Assembly (NCBI RefSeq): GCF_001584185.1
Contig: NZ_CP013234.1
Location: 1,178,001-1,242,000, forward strand
From: Collimonas pratensis
GTDB taxonomy: Bacteria; Pseudomonadota; Gammaproteobacteria; Burkholderiales; Burkholderiaceae_D
Reading direction: 5' to 3'
DNA: 64,000 bases
Shown here: positions 56,816 through 64,000 of the stretch, piece after piece
How positions within the stretch are numbered: position 1 is the stretch's first letter
Layout: every line of letters begins with the position of its first letter
Notes under the pieces: generated by a model
Told to the model about the DNA's origin: nothing
What the model saw: the letters and a program-made list of their open reading frames with translations, nothing else
Databases searched by the model: none
Program-made: the position numbers and the translations under genes

Positions 56816-58723
56816 ATGGCTGTCATTTCTATCTCCAATGCGCAACTCGCATTTGGTCATGTCGCGTTGCTGGACCGCGCGGAATTCTCTCTGGAAGCAG
56901 GGGAGCGGGTCGGCCTGATCGGCCGCAACGGCACCGGCAAATCGTCGCTGCTGAAAACCATCGCCGGCGTCTCCAAATTGGATGATGGCCTGATGGTAAT
57001 GCAGCAGGGGATCAAGATCGCCTATGTCGACCAGGAGCCGCATTTTGAATCCGACATGTCGGTGTTCGATGCCGTCGCTGCCGGCATGGGCGAGATGCAG
57101 GCCTTGCTCAACGAATACGATGCGCTCACCGGCCAGTTCGGCGGCGACAACGATGACGCCATCATGGAACGCATGCATGAAATCCAGAGCAAGCTGGATG
57201 CGGCCGACGCCTGGAGCCTGACCAACAAGGTCGAGACCACGCTGGACCGCCTCAACCTCGACAAGAACTTGCTGATGGGCCAGCTGTCCGGCGGTATGCA
57301 AAAGCGCGTGGCGCTGGCATGTGCCCTGGTCAGCACGCCGGACGTGCTGCTGCTGGATGAGCCGACCAACCATCTGGATTTCAGCTCCATCATGTGGCTG
57401 GAAGGTTTGCTGCGCGACTACAAGGGCAGCGTGCTGTTCATCACCCATGATCGCAGCTTCCTGGATAACGTCGCCACCCGCATCATCGAACTGGATCGCG
57501 GCCGCATCTTGTCCTTCCCGGGCAACTTCACCGCTTACCAGGTGCGCAAGGCAGAGCAGCTGGAAAACGAAGAAGTCGAGAACGCCAAGTTCGACAAATT
57601 CCTGGCGCAGGAAGAAATCTGGATCCGCAAGGGTGTACAAGCGCGCCGTACCCGCGACGAAGGCCGGGTGCGCCGGCTGGAAGCGTTGCGCATTGCGCGC
57701 AGCGTGCGGCGCGACCAGCAGGGCCAGGTTAAGCTGGATGTCTCGTCCGGCGAACGCTCCGGCAAGATCGTCGCCGAGCTGACTGCTGTCAACAAGTCCT
57801 ATGGCGAACGCGCGATCGTGCGCGACTTTACCGCCACCATCCTGCGCGGCGACAAGGTTGGCCTGATCGGCCAGAACGGCGCCGGCAAGACCACCTTGCT
57901 GAAACTGATCCTGGGCGAAGACCAGCCGGACAGCGGCAGCATCAAGCAGGGTACCAAATTGCAGATCGCGTACTTCGACCAGATGCGCGCGCAGCTGAAC
58001 GAAGACGCCAGCCTGGCCGACACCATCGCGCCAGGCAGCGACTGGGTCGAGATCAACGGCCAGCGCAAGCACGTGATGACCTATTTGAACGATTTCCTGT
58101 TCGCGCCGGAACGCGCGCGCTCGCCGGTCAAGTCGCTCTCCGGCGGCGAACGCAACCGTCTGCTGCTGGCGCGCCTGTTCGCCAAGCCGGCCAACGTGCT
58201 GGTGCTGGATGAACCGACCAACGACCTGGATATCGATACCCTGGAATTGCTGGAAGAACTGCTGGAAGACTATAACGGCACGGTATTCCTGGTCAGCCAT
58301 GACCGCACCTTCCTCGACAATGTGGTGACCCAGGTGATCGCCGCTGAAGGCGATGGCATGTGGCGCGAATATGTCGGCGGCTACACCGATTGGGAACGTG
58401 TGCGTCCCAGCCAGTCGGCGGTGATCGCCAAGGCCAAGAGCGAAGCGAAAGCCGAAGTGAAGGCGGCCGAGCCGGCGGCACCCGTGGCCAAGCAGAAAAA
58501 GCTGAGCTACAAGGAACAGCGCGAACTGGAAGAATTGCCGCTGCTGATCGCCAAACTGGAAGCAGAGCAGAAGAGCATCACCAGTCAGCTGGAAGATCCC
58601 GATTTGTACAAGCAGAAGCCGGAGGAAGTGAAACGCCTCAACGAGCGCTTCGCGGAAATCGACGGCCTGTTGTTGGAGAGCCTGGAAAAGTGGGAAGTGA
58701 TCGAGGCGCGCAGCAAAGGCTGA
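56816..58723 (+). CDS. uup: ABC-F ATPase Uup
   Basis: 635 residues, the same length as E. coli Uup. Two ABC domains lie in tandem: the first with GRNGTGKSS, LSGGMQKRVALA and LLLDEPTNHLD, the second with GQNGAGKTT, LSGGERNRLLLA and LVLDEPTNDLD. No transmembrane segments. The C-terminal 80 residues form a Lys/Glu-rich coiled coil (ELEELPLLIAKLEAEQKSI), the DNA-binding tail of Uup. ABC-F proteins act on ribosomes; Uup also affects transposon precise excision and replication forks. A GNAT gene follows. Confidence 0.93.
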   Translation: MAVISISNAQLAFGHVALLDRAEFSLEAGERVGLIGRNGTGKSSLLKTIAGVSKLDDGLMVMQQGIKIAYVDQEPHFESDMSVFDAVAAGMGEMQALLNEYDALTGQFGGDNDDAIMERMHEIQSKLDAADAWSLTNKVETTLDRLNLDKNLLMGQLSGGMQKRVALACALVSTPDVLLLDEPTNHLDFSSIMWLEGLLRDYKGSVLFITHDRSFLDNVATRIIELDRGRILSFPGNFTAYQVRKAEQLENEEVENAKFDKFLAQEEIWIRKGVQARRTRDEGRVRRLEALRIARSVRRDQQGQVKLDVSSGERSGKIVAELTAVNKSYGERAIVRDFTATILRGDKVGLIGQNGAGKTTLLKLILGEDQPDSGSIKQGTKLQIAYFDQMRAQLNEDASLADTIAPGSDWVEINGQRKHVMTYLNDFLFAPERARSPVKSLSGGERNRLLLARLFAKPANVLVLDEPTNDLDIDTLELLEELLEDYNGTVFLVSHDRTFLDNVVTQVIAAEGDGMWREYVGGYTDWERVRPSQSAVIAKAKSEAKAEVKAAEPAAPVAKQKKLSYKEQRELEELPLLIAKLEAEQKSITSQLEDPDLYKQKPEEVKRLNERFAEIDGLLLESLEKWEVIEARSKG

Positions 58724-58752
58724 TACAGCCATCAAGAAAGGGAATGCCGACG

Positions 58753-59322
58753 ATGAGTGGGGAATATGTATTTCCGGTGCTTCAAACCGAGCGGCTGCTG
58801 TTGCGGGAGACGGTTGAACAAGACGCCGAAGACATCTTCGCGATTCATGGCAACCCTGAACTGATGCGCTGGTTCGGCACCGATCCGCTACCTGACCTGG
58901 CGGCGGCGCAAGGCTTGATCCGGACATTCGCCAGCTGGCGCCTGGATGAAAACCCGGGCACCCGCTGGGCAATCGAAGCCCGCCGGCAACCGGGCTTGCT
59001 GGGCACCTGCGGCTTGTTCAAATGGAACCGGGCCTGGCGCAAATGCATGGTCGGCTATGAGCTGGCGGCGCAAGCGCAGGGTCAAGGTTATATGCGGGAG
59101 ACTTTGTCTGCCGTGATGAGCTGGGGGTTCGAGCACATGGCGCTGAATCGCATCGAGGCCATGGTTCACCCCGACAACCTGGCGTCGCTCAAGCTGTTGC
59201 GCCAGCTTGGCTTTGTCGATGAAGGGTGTGCGCGCCAGGCAGGATACTGGCGCGGCCAGTATCACGACATGCTGCAGCTGTCGCTGTTGCGCAGCGAGTG
59301 GCCGGCAGTGAGTGCAGCTTAA
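58753..59322 (+). CDS. GNAT family N-acetyltransferase (RimJ/RimL type)
   Basis: 189 residues from MSGEYVFPVLQTERLLLRE, chosen because AAAGGGAA lies 9 bp upstream; an ATG at 58744 is too close to it. The acetyl-CoA motif is around AQAQGQGYMRETLSAVMSWG, and the C-terminal NRIEAMVHPDNLASLKLLRQLGF is the RimJ/RimL hallmark. It probably acetylates an alpha-amino group of a protein or a small amine. It is 29 bp downstream of uup, so likely cotranscribed. Confidence 0.9.
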   Translation: MSGEYVFPVLQTERLLLRETVEQDAEDIFAIHGNPELMRWFGTDPLPDLAAAQGLIRTFASWRLDENPGTRWAIEARRQPGLLGTCGLFKWNRAWRKCMVGYELAAQAQGQGYMRETLSAVMSWGFEHMALNRIEAMVHPDNLASLKLLRQLGFVDEGCARQAGYWRGQYHDMLQLSLLRSEWPAVSAA

Positions 59323-59331
59323 AACCCCTAC

Positions 59332-60183
59332 TTAATTCGGGCGCCGGCTGGCTTCACGCAGGTCAATCACCTGCTGATGCAAGAGCGCCGCATCAGCGGC
59401 ATGCGGCCGCTGCGCCAGATAATATTCCAGGTCTTCCAGAGCCGCTTGCGGACAATCCAGTTGCGCATAGGCCTGCCCGCGGTCGCGCCGTTCGACGGCG
59501 TCGCCCGGCAGCAGGATCAGCAGCCGCTGCTGCACTTCCAGCAGCCGTTTCCAGTGATTGCCTTGCTGGTAAATCGCTTTCAGGTTGCGCAGCACGCGCA
59601 CCAGGATTTCATGCGGGTGCGCCACTTGCAGATAGCTGATCAGCGATAGCCGGCTAGAGGCTCTTTCAGCATCGTTGCTGGTCGGCAGATAAGGCTCCAG
59701 CCGTTCTTCCAGTTCTTCGCGCGACAGGCTAGTGCCGTTGGCCGGATCGATCATGATGTCGCCCGAGGGCACCGTCAGCTTCATCAGGAAGTGGCCGGGA
59801 AACGACACGCCCTGCACCGGCAGGCCGACCTGCTGCGCCAGCTCCATGTAGATCAGCGCCAGCGAAATAGGGATGCCACGCCGCTTGGCGATGACCCGGT
59901 GCAGATAGCTGTTGTCGGTATCGTAATAGTGATTGACGTTGATCGCGAATCCCAGTTCCTGGTAGAAAAAGTGATTCAGCGAGCGCAGTTTCTGGATCGC
60001 CGTGGCGTCTGCCGCCACGCGCTGGCGCAGGGTGTTGGCCAGCCGGTCCATCTCGTTTTGCGGTGCGTCGAAATCGAGCTGCGGATAGACATCCTGCGCA
60101 ATCGCCAGCGCAGCCTCGAACAAGGGGACGTCGCTGGCTTGCTGCACCAGCGAGGTAAAGTATTCCAGGGATGTGATCGTCAT
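59332..60183 (-). CDS. SirB1 family protein (transglutaminase-like plus TPR)
   Basis: 283 residues. The N-terminal SirB1/transglutaminase-like domain has LNHFFYQELGFAINVNHYYD, NSYLHRVIAKRRGIPISLAL and VSFPGHFLMK, the last containing the conserved His and the family-specific GHF. The C terminus (AIYQQGNHWKRLLEVQQRL, then DRGQAYAQLDCPQAALEDLE) forms tetratricopeptide repeats. Function of the family is not established despite the SirB name. The neighbouring murJ is on the same strand upstream, separated by a palindromic element. Confidence 0.88.
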   Translation of the reverse strand: MTITSLEYFTSLVQQASDVPLFEAALAIAQDVYPQLDFDAPQNEMDRLANTLRQRVAADATAIQKLRSLNHFFYQELGFAINVNHYYDTDNSYLHRVIAKRRGIPISLALIYMELAQQVGLPVQGVSFPGHFLMKLTVPSGDIMIDPANGTSLSREELEERLEPYLPTSNDAERASSRLSLISYLQVAHPHEILVRVLRNLKAIYQQGNHWKRLLEVQQRLLILLPGDAVERRDRGQAYAQLDCPQAALEDLEYYLAQRPHAADAALLHQQVIDLREASRRPN

Positions 60184-60196
60184 AGCCCCTATCCTA

Positions 60197-60354
60197 GTGG
60201 ACTGTTACAACCAAATCAAGAGCGCTTGTCACGTACATGACACGCATGGCGGCGTTGCAAATGCTCGCAATAGTCTCGCTATTGCTCCGCTGTGCGCCTT
60301 GCCCTGCGTGCCATGTACGCGCCCTTCGCTCTTGATTCGGTTGTAACAGTCCAC
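60197..60354. repeat. 158-bp imperfect palindromic element (MITE-like or large inverted repeat)
   Basis: The 28-bp terminal arms at 60197-60224 and 60327-60354 are inverted copies with one mismatch. Inside, CGTACATGACACGCA (60232-60246) has an inverted copy with one mismatch near 60305-60319, and a central GCAATAG/CTATTGC hairpin sits in the middle. No coding capacity. It lies between murJ and the sirB1-like gene and could fold into one long cruciform or stem. Dispersed copies elsewhere in the genome are expected but cannot be seen here. Confidence 0.85.
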
Positions 60355-60384
60355 CGGCAAACTATTTTCTCTGACGCTAACGTC

Positions 60385-61935
60385 CTAGCGTGCAATCCGT
60401 TTGAAATCCTGGAAACGGAATCCCATGGCCAGTAGTGCTCCGAAGTAAGTCGCGCCGCAAGCCGTCATCACGGCGAGCAGGGCGCCTATCCGCATCAGCG
60501 AGCTGGTATGCGGCCCGGTCCAGTCAAACTGCTGCGAACTCCAGAGAGCAACGCCAGCCATCAGGAACAAGGCTCCCAGCAGGCGCAGGAAGTAGCGGAC
60601 CCAGCCCGCATCAGGTTTGTAGATGCCGCGCCGCATTAAACTCCACAACAGGAAGCCGGCGTTGAGGCAGGCGCCGATGCTGATCGACAGCGCCAGCCCG
60701 GCCACCGCGAAGATCGGCACGAATACATAGTTCATCAGCTGGGTGGCGATCAGGACGCCGACGGCGATCTTGACCGGGGTCCGGATATCCTGCTTGGCGT
60801 AGAAGCCCGGCGCCAGGATTTTCACCACGATCAGGCCGATCAAGCCGACGCCGTAGGCGATCAGCACCTGGCTGGTGACGGCCACCGAAGCGGCATCGAA
60901 TTTACCGTGCTGGAACAGGGTGGACGTGAGCGGCACCGACAAGGTCGCCAGCCCGACCGCGGACGGCAGCGCCAGCAGGAAGGTCAGGCGCAGGCCCCAG
61001 TCCAGCAGCGAAGAATATTCGACCAGGTCTTTGTCGGCATTGGCTTTCGACAGACTGGGCAGCAATATGGTGCCCAGCGCGACGCCCAGTAAGGCAGTCG
61101 GGAATTCCATCAGGCGGTCGCCGTAGGTCAGCAGCGAGACGCTGCCGTGGCCCAGGCGCGAGGCGATATTGGTGTTGATCAGCAGGCTGATCTGCGCCGC
61201 CGAGACGGCGAAAACCGCCGGCCCCATTTTTTTCAGCACCCGCTGCACGCCGAGGTCGCGCAGGCCGGTCATCGGATTCATCGCCAGCCGCGGCAGCATG
61301 CCGACCTTGATCAGTGCCGGGATCTGGATCGCCACCTGCAAGATGCCGCCGACCAGCACGGCAAACGCCATGGCGTAGATCGGATGCTGCATGTAGGGAG
61401 CGACGAACAGCGAGGCGACGATGAAAGCCAGGTTCAGCAGGACCGAGGTGAAGGCGGGAATCTTGAACTCATGCCAAGTGTTCAGGATGCCGCCGGCCAG
61501 CGCCACGAAGGACATGAAGCCGATATAAGGAAACATGACCCGTGTCATGAAGATCGAGGCGCCCAGTACATCCTTGTTGTCACCGAGGCCGGGGGCAATG
61601 AAATACACCAGCGCCGGCGTGGCGAGGATGCCGATGATGCAGGTTAGCAACATTGCCCAAGTCAGCACGGTGGCGACATGGTCGACCAGCTGCTTGGTGG
61701 CGACTTCGCCCTTCTGGTTCTTGTATTCGCCCAGGATAGGGACGAAGGCTTGTGAAAACGCCCCTTCGGCGAAGAGCCGGCGCAACAGGTTGGGAATGCG
61801 GAAAGCGATCGCGAAAGCATCGGTATAGCCGTCGGCGCCGAAGGCGCGCGCGTAAAGAATTTCGCGAATCAGGCCTGTCACACGCGACACCATGGTCATG
61901 CCAGAGACGGTGGCAAGCGTTTTATGCAAGTTCAT
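60385..61935 (-). CDS. murJ: Lipid II flippase MurJ
   Basis: 516 residues with 14 predicted transmembrane helices of the MOP superfamily. MurJ moves lipid II across the inner membrane in peptidoglycan synthesis. The start MNLHKTLATVSGMTMVSRV and VTGLIREILYARAFG, the FRIPNLLRRLFAEGAFSQAF segment and the QISLLINTNIASRLGHGSVS region are characteristic. ATG at 61935 is the usual start. It is divergent from rpsT, as in many beta-proteobacteria. Confidence 0.95.
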   Translation of the reverse strand: MNLHKTLATVSGMTMVSRVTGLIREILYARAFGADGYTDAFAIAFRIPNLLRRLFAEGAFSQAFVPILGEYKNQKGEVATKQLVDHVATVLTWAMLLTCIIGILATPALVYFIAPGLGDNKDVLGASIFMTRVMFPYIGFMSFVALAGGILNTWHEFKIPAFTSVLLNLAFIVASLFVAPYMQHPIYAMAFAVLVGGILQVAIQIPALIKVGMLPRLAMNPMTGLRDLGVQRVLKKMGPAVFAVSAAQISLLINTNIASRLGHGSVSLLTYGDRLMEFPTALLGVALGTILLPSLSKANADKDLVEYSSLLDWGLRLTFLLALPSAVGLATLSVPLTSTLFQHGKFDAASVAVTSQVLIAYGVGLIGLIVVKILAPGFYAKQDIRTPVKIAVGVLIATQLMNYVFVPIFAVAGLALSISIGACLNAGFLLWSLMRRGIYKPDAGWVRYFLRLLGALFLMAGVALWSSQQFDWTGPHTSSLMRIGALLAVMTACGATYFGALLAMGFRFQDFKRIAR

Positions 61936-62260
61936 GGAGCGGCATTATAGCTGGAGCGGATCGCCCGCCGCAGCTTTCTCGGGAATCGGGTTTGTTGTTG
62001 TTTTGATCATATATTGCGGGGTGGCGGTTGCCGTTGTGAGATAGCAACTGTGATAGACTCCGCTCTGGAATGTTCCCGCCGTAGGCCTGATGTGAGGCGC
62101 TCATTCCGCCATGTGTGCTTTCTTGCGACAGAATTGCTTGCGATGCAAGAGGTATTTGCCTGTTTCGCAAAAACTGGTTATAATCCGTGGCTTTACAGAA
62201 TTCTGCGCCGCGGTCAGGTTTGCCGCGTAAGCATTCCCGACCTCGTTTTAGGAAATATAA
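61936..62260. other. Divergent region between murJ and rpsT
   Basis: 325 bp containing the rpsT promoter at 62156-62184 and a 70-nt rpsT leader. The left part presumably carries the murJ promoter; no consensus was convincing. No gene on either strand. Confidence 0.6.
62156..62184 (+). promoter_or_regulatory. rpsT sigma70 promoter
   Basis: TTGCCT (62156-62161), 17-bp spacer, perfect TATAAT (62179-62184). The predicted start gives a leader of about 70 nt before the rpsT ATG. Confidence 0.7.
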
Positions 62261-62530
62261 ATGGCAAATACCGCACAAGCACGTAAGCGTGCTCGTCAAG
62301 CAGTTCAGCAAAACCTGCACAACTCCAGCCAGCGTTCGACCCTGCGTACAGCGATCAAAGCTGCTCGCAAGGCAATCGATGCCGGCGGCGACAAAGCTGC
62401 AGCAACACTGGTTCTGCAAAAATCCGTTTCGATCATCGATCGTATCGCAGACAAGAAGATCATCCACAAGAACAAGGCTGCACGCCATAAGAGCCGTCTG
62501 AACGCTGCTCTGAAAGCGCTGGCTGCTTAA
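62261..62530 (+). CDS. rpsT: 30S ribosomal protein S20
   Basis: 89 residues, the standard S20 size and sequence: [18 protein letters not shown] at the start, a helical bundle rich in Lys/Arg/Ala, and the conserved [17 protein letters not shown] near the C terminus. S20 binds 16S rRNA directly in early assembly. TTAGGAA is a good ribosome-binding site. It has its own promoter and a strong terminator, as usual for this monocistronic gene. Confidence 0.98.
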   Translation: MANTAQARKRARQAVQQNLHNSSQRSTLRTAIKAARKAIDAGGDKAAATLVLQKSVSIIDRIADKKIIHKNKAARHKSRLNAALKALAA

Positions 62531-62540
62531 TTAGTATCTG

Positions 62541-62558
62541 CCGCCGGCATGCCGGCGG
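62541..62558. repeat. Perfect 18-bp palindrome after rpsT
   Basis: CCGCCGGCATGCCGGCGG (62541-62558) is a perfect palindrome 10 bp after the rpsT stop. It may aid mRNA 3' end stability ahead of the main terminator. Confidence 0.6.
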
Positions 62559-62585
62559 ATGTTACTAGCTTGTTGCTGGATCAAG

Positions 62586-62621
62586 AAAAACCCTGCATAA
62601 GTCATCTTATGCAGGGTTTTT
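62586..62621. terminator. Bidirectional rho-independent terminator after rpsT
   Basis: A 15-bp perfect stem (62586-62600 with 62607-62621) around GTCATC, starting with five A and ending with five T. It serves rpsT and the convergent DUF192 gene. Confidence 0.93.
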
Positions 62622-62687
62622 CTGTTTGATTTTCATGCTTCTGCCGGTTCGGGCAGGCGGCTGAGCCGCCGTCCCTTACTGTTCGGC

Positions 62688-63143
62688 TTACTGTGGCAAA
62701 CCTTCGATCACGGTGCCCGGCTTGATGTTCTTTTCCTTGAACCAGCCCTTGTTCATTTCCAGCGCATACGATGCCGCGCCCTGGGCGCAATGCGAATCCA
62801 GTGTCTGCGCTTTCATTTCCTCGACATTCAGGATCGCGCCTTTCTTGTCGATGAAGGCAACCGACAGCGGGATCAGCGTGTTCTTCATCCACATGCAGAT
62901 GCCTGCCGGCGTGTCGAACACGAAAACCATCCCCTCGTTGGCGCCCATGCGCTTGCGGAACATCAGGCCTTGTTCGCGCTGGTCTTCGCTGCGCGCAACT
63001 TCTGCCTTGATGACGTGGATGCCTATGTTCAGGGGAGTGGTGGGGAGTTGCGGCTGGCTTTCCTGCGCTGCGGCTGGCAGGGTGCTAATGAAGGCAAAAC
63101 TTGCGGTGACTGCTGCCAGGTAGGCGGCGCGGATTTTTCTCAT
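62688..63143 (-). CDS. Exported DUF192 protein
   Basis: 151 residues from the ATG at 63143, which has AAAGGAG about 10 bp upstream; an upstream frame was rejected. A signal peptide ends AAA-Q near residue 29. The DUF192 domain follows with EVARSEDQREQGLMFRKRM, FVFDTPAGICMWMKNTLIPL and ALEMNKGWFKEKNIKPG, all family hallmarks. Function of the family is unknown; exported members are common. It ends toward the rpsT terminator. Confidence 0.9.
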   Translation of the reverse strand: MRKIRAAYLAAVTASFAFISTLPAAAQESQPQLPTTPLNIGIHVIKAEVARSEDQREQGLMFRKRMGANEGMVFVFDTPAGICMWMKNTLIPLSVAFIDKKGAILNVEEMKAQTLDSHCAQGAASYALEMNKGWFKEKNIKPGTVIEGLPQ

Positions 63144-63297
63144 GTGGTAGAGCTCCTTTAGGGTAGGAGGATTATACAGAGAGCTAAATCGGCAGTGGGG
63201 TGTCGCGACAGGAGATGTATGTATCAAGACGTAAAAAAAGGCAGGACTGGCCTGCCTTTCTCTTCAAGCTAATGAAGCTGATGAAGCGCTGCCGGAA

Positions 63298-63540
63298 TTA
63301 CTTGGCAGGAGCAGCAGGAGCGTCAGCAGCTGGTGCTTCAGCTTTTTCAGCTTTGGCTTTAGTAGCTTTCTTAGCTTTCTTGACTTTGTGAGTAGTCTTC
63401 TTGGCAGCTGGAGCCGATGCTTCTGCAGCAGCGGCAGCAGGTGCTGCAGGAGCAGCTGGGGCTGCGTCAGCAGCGAATACGGAAGTAGCGAACAGGCCAG
63501 CAACCAGGGCAGCGATCAGTTTGTTCATTTTCATATCCAT
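63298..63540 (-). CDS. Small exported Ala/Lys/Pro-rich protein
   Basis: 80 residues. The signal peptide (MNKLIAALVAGLFATSVFA-A) is convincing; three ATGs at 63540, 63534 and 63528 could each serve as start. The mature part is low-complexity: an Ala/Pro run (PAAPAAPAAAAAEASAPAA), a basic middle (KKTTHKVKKAKKATKAK) and an Ala/Pro end. Such proteins occur in beta-proteobacteria as abundant periplasmic or surface-associated basic proteins with no defined role. No operon partner is close. Confidence 0.75.
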   Translation of the reverse strand: MDMKMNKLIAALVAGLFATSVFAADAAPAAPAAPAAAAAEASAPAAKKTTHKVKKAKKATKAKAEKAEAPAADAPAAPAK

Positions 63541-63682
63541 TCTTTAGCGAGTTAATCAATCATGATTCACTTGAATCACTGCGAATAACGAGCCCCGGAA
63601 GCGGATGGTTGACAGTCATTTTCAAATTGCGCAGATATCTGTATCAAATTGTATCAAGGCCGATCCGCATTAAAGCTCTTGC

Positions 63683-64000
63683 CTAGGTTTTCAAGCGGCT
63701 CAGTTCGCCCGGATCGATTTCCATCGCCTCGCCCGGCCACAGCGGATGACTCTGCAGCGACACCTGGCCGATTGCTACCCGCACCAGGCGCAGGGTCGGC
63801 AAGCCGACCGCCGCCGTCATGCGCCGCACCTGGCGGTTTTTTCCTTCGGTCAGGGTCAGCGCCAGCCAGCTGGTTGGCTTGTCATGACGCTCGCGGATCG
63901 GCGGATTGCGTGGCCACAGCCAATCCGGCGCCTCCACTTGGCGAGCCTGGCAAGGCAGGGTGACAAAATCCCCAAGGTCGACGCCGCTGCGCAAGCGCGT
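63683..64000 (-). CDS. RsuA-family rRNA pseudouridine synthase, C-terminal part (RluE-like; cut by window edge)
   Basis: The frame is open to base 64000, so the N-terminal part, including the catalytic Asp region, lies outside. The visible 105 residues end in [20 protein letters not shown] and [11 protein letters not shown], the conserved RsuA/RluB/RluE/RluF C-terminal segment, followed by a short end ([16 protein letters not shown]). The context favours RluE, which modifies U2457 of 23S rRNA, but RluF-like specificity cannot be excluded from this part. Confidence 0.85.
   Translation of the reverse strand, partial: TRLRSGVDLGDFVTLPCQARQVEAPDWLWPRNPPIRERHDKPTSWLALTLTEGKNRQVRRMTAAVGLPTLRLVRVAIGQVSLQSHPLWPGEAMEIDPGELSRLKT

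Noticed and set aside
56744..58972. Long minus-strand frame opposite uup
   Set aside because: Antisense shadow of a full-length two-domain ABC-F gene.
61922..62488. 188-codon minus-strand frame covering rpsT
   Set aside because: Antisense to ribosomal protein S20; the Cys/Ser-rich translation is an artefact.
62541..62558. Perfect palindrome after rpsT as a terminator
   Set aside because: It has no T tract and an unworkably small loop unless the stem opens; the real terminator is at 62586-62621.

Overview
The window reads as chromosomal DNA of a beta-proteobacterium of the family Oxalobacteraceae, probably a Collimonas-like soil bacterium. This is inferred from housekeeping gene content, the run yebC-purD-hemF-nadD-rsfS-rlmH-maf-rng, and GC-rich codon use in core genes; no search could be run. 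Coding density is high and most genes are ordinary.

Layout. 1-9929: tsaD (5' end outside the window), rhlE behind a possible leader peptide, gluQ, a LysR regulator divergent from a flavodoxin-fold quinone reductase, trhO and dnaE. 10072-18431: a lipopolysaccharide or surface-glycan block with an O-antigen ligase, an MsbA-type exporter, three GT8 and two GT9 glycosyltransferases. 18439-25540: a minus-strand housekeeping run (rng, maf, rlmH, rsfS, nadD, hemF, purD, yebC). 25632-42334: general metabolism and regulation (HerA-like ATPase, EamA permease, quinone oxidoreductase, DUF4136 lipoprotein, pepN, fbp, DUF2726 protein, diguanylate cyclase, MazG-like enzyme, MerR/old-yellow-enzyme pair, PhzF protein, M14 peptidase plus alpha/beta hydrolase). 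42335-48900: an accessory region of unusual genes around a tRNA-Arg(CCT). 48972-59322: two beta-lactamases, a LysE-type exporter, an S9 peptidase, an outer-membrane protein, an MHYT sensor, uup and an acetyltransferase. 59332-64000: sirB1-like gene, a 158-bp palindromic element, murJ, rpsT, a DUF192 protein, a small Ala/Lys/Pro-rich exported protein and the 3' part of an rluE/rsuA-type gene.

The most remarkable gene is at 47819-48145. It encodes a 32-residue Sec-type signal peptide fused directly to a 76-residue ubiquitin that differs from human ubiquitin at only three positions (V17T, P19A, T22S) and ends exactly at the C-terminal Gly-Gly. The mature product would be an exported, conjugation-competent eukaryotic ubiquitin. 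Immediately upstream is a secreted six-repeat propeller-like protein broken by one in-frame stop codon. A short distance away are an avidin-like barrel protein and a three-gene cassette of unknown function with its own strong promoter. No E1, E2, E3 or deubiquitinase gene is visible in the window, so the ubiquitin most likely acts outside the cell, perhaps on eukaryotic partners.

Regulatory sites that can be read directly include a LysR-type box, a MerR-type promoter with a 19-bp spacer, several sigma70 promoters and six convincing rho-independent terminators.
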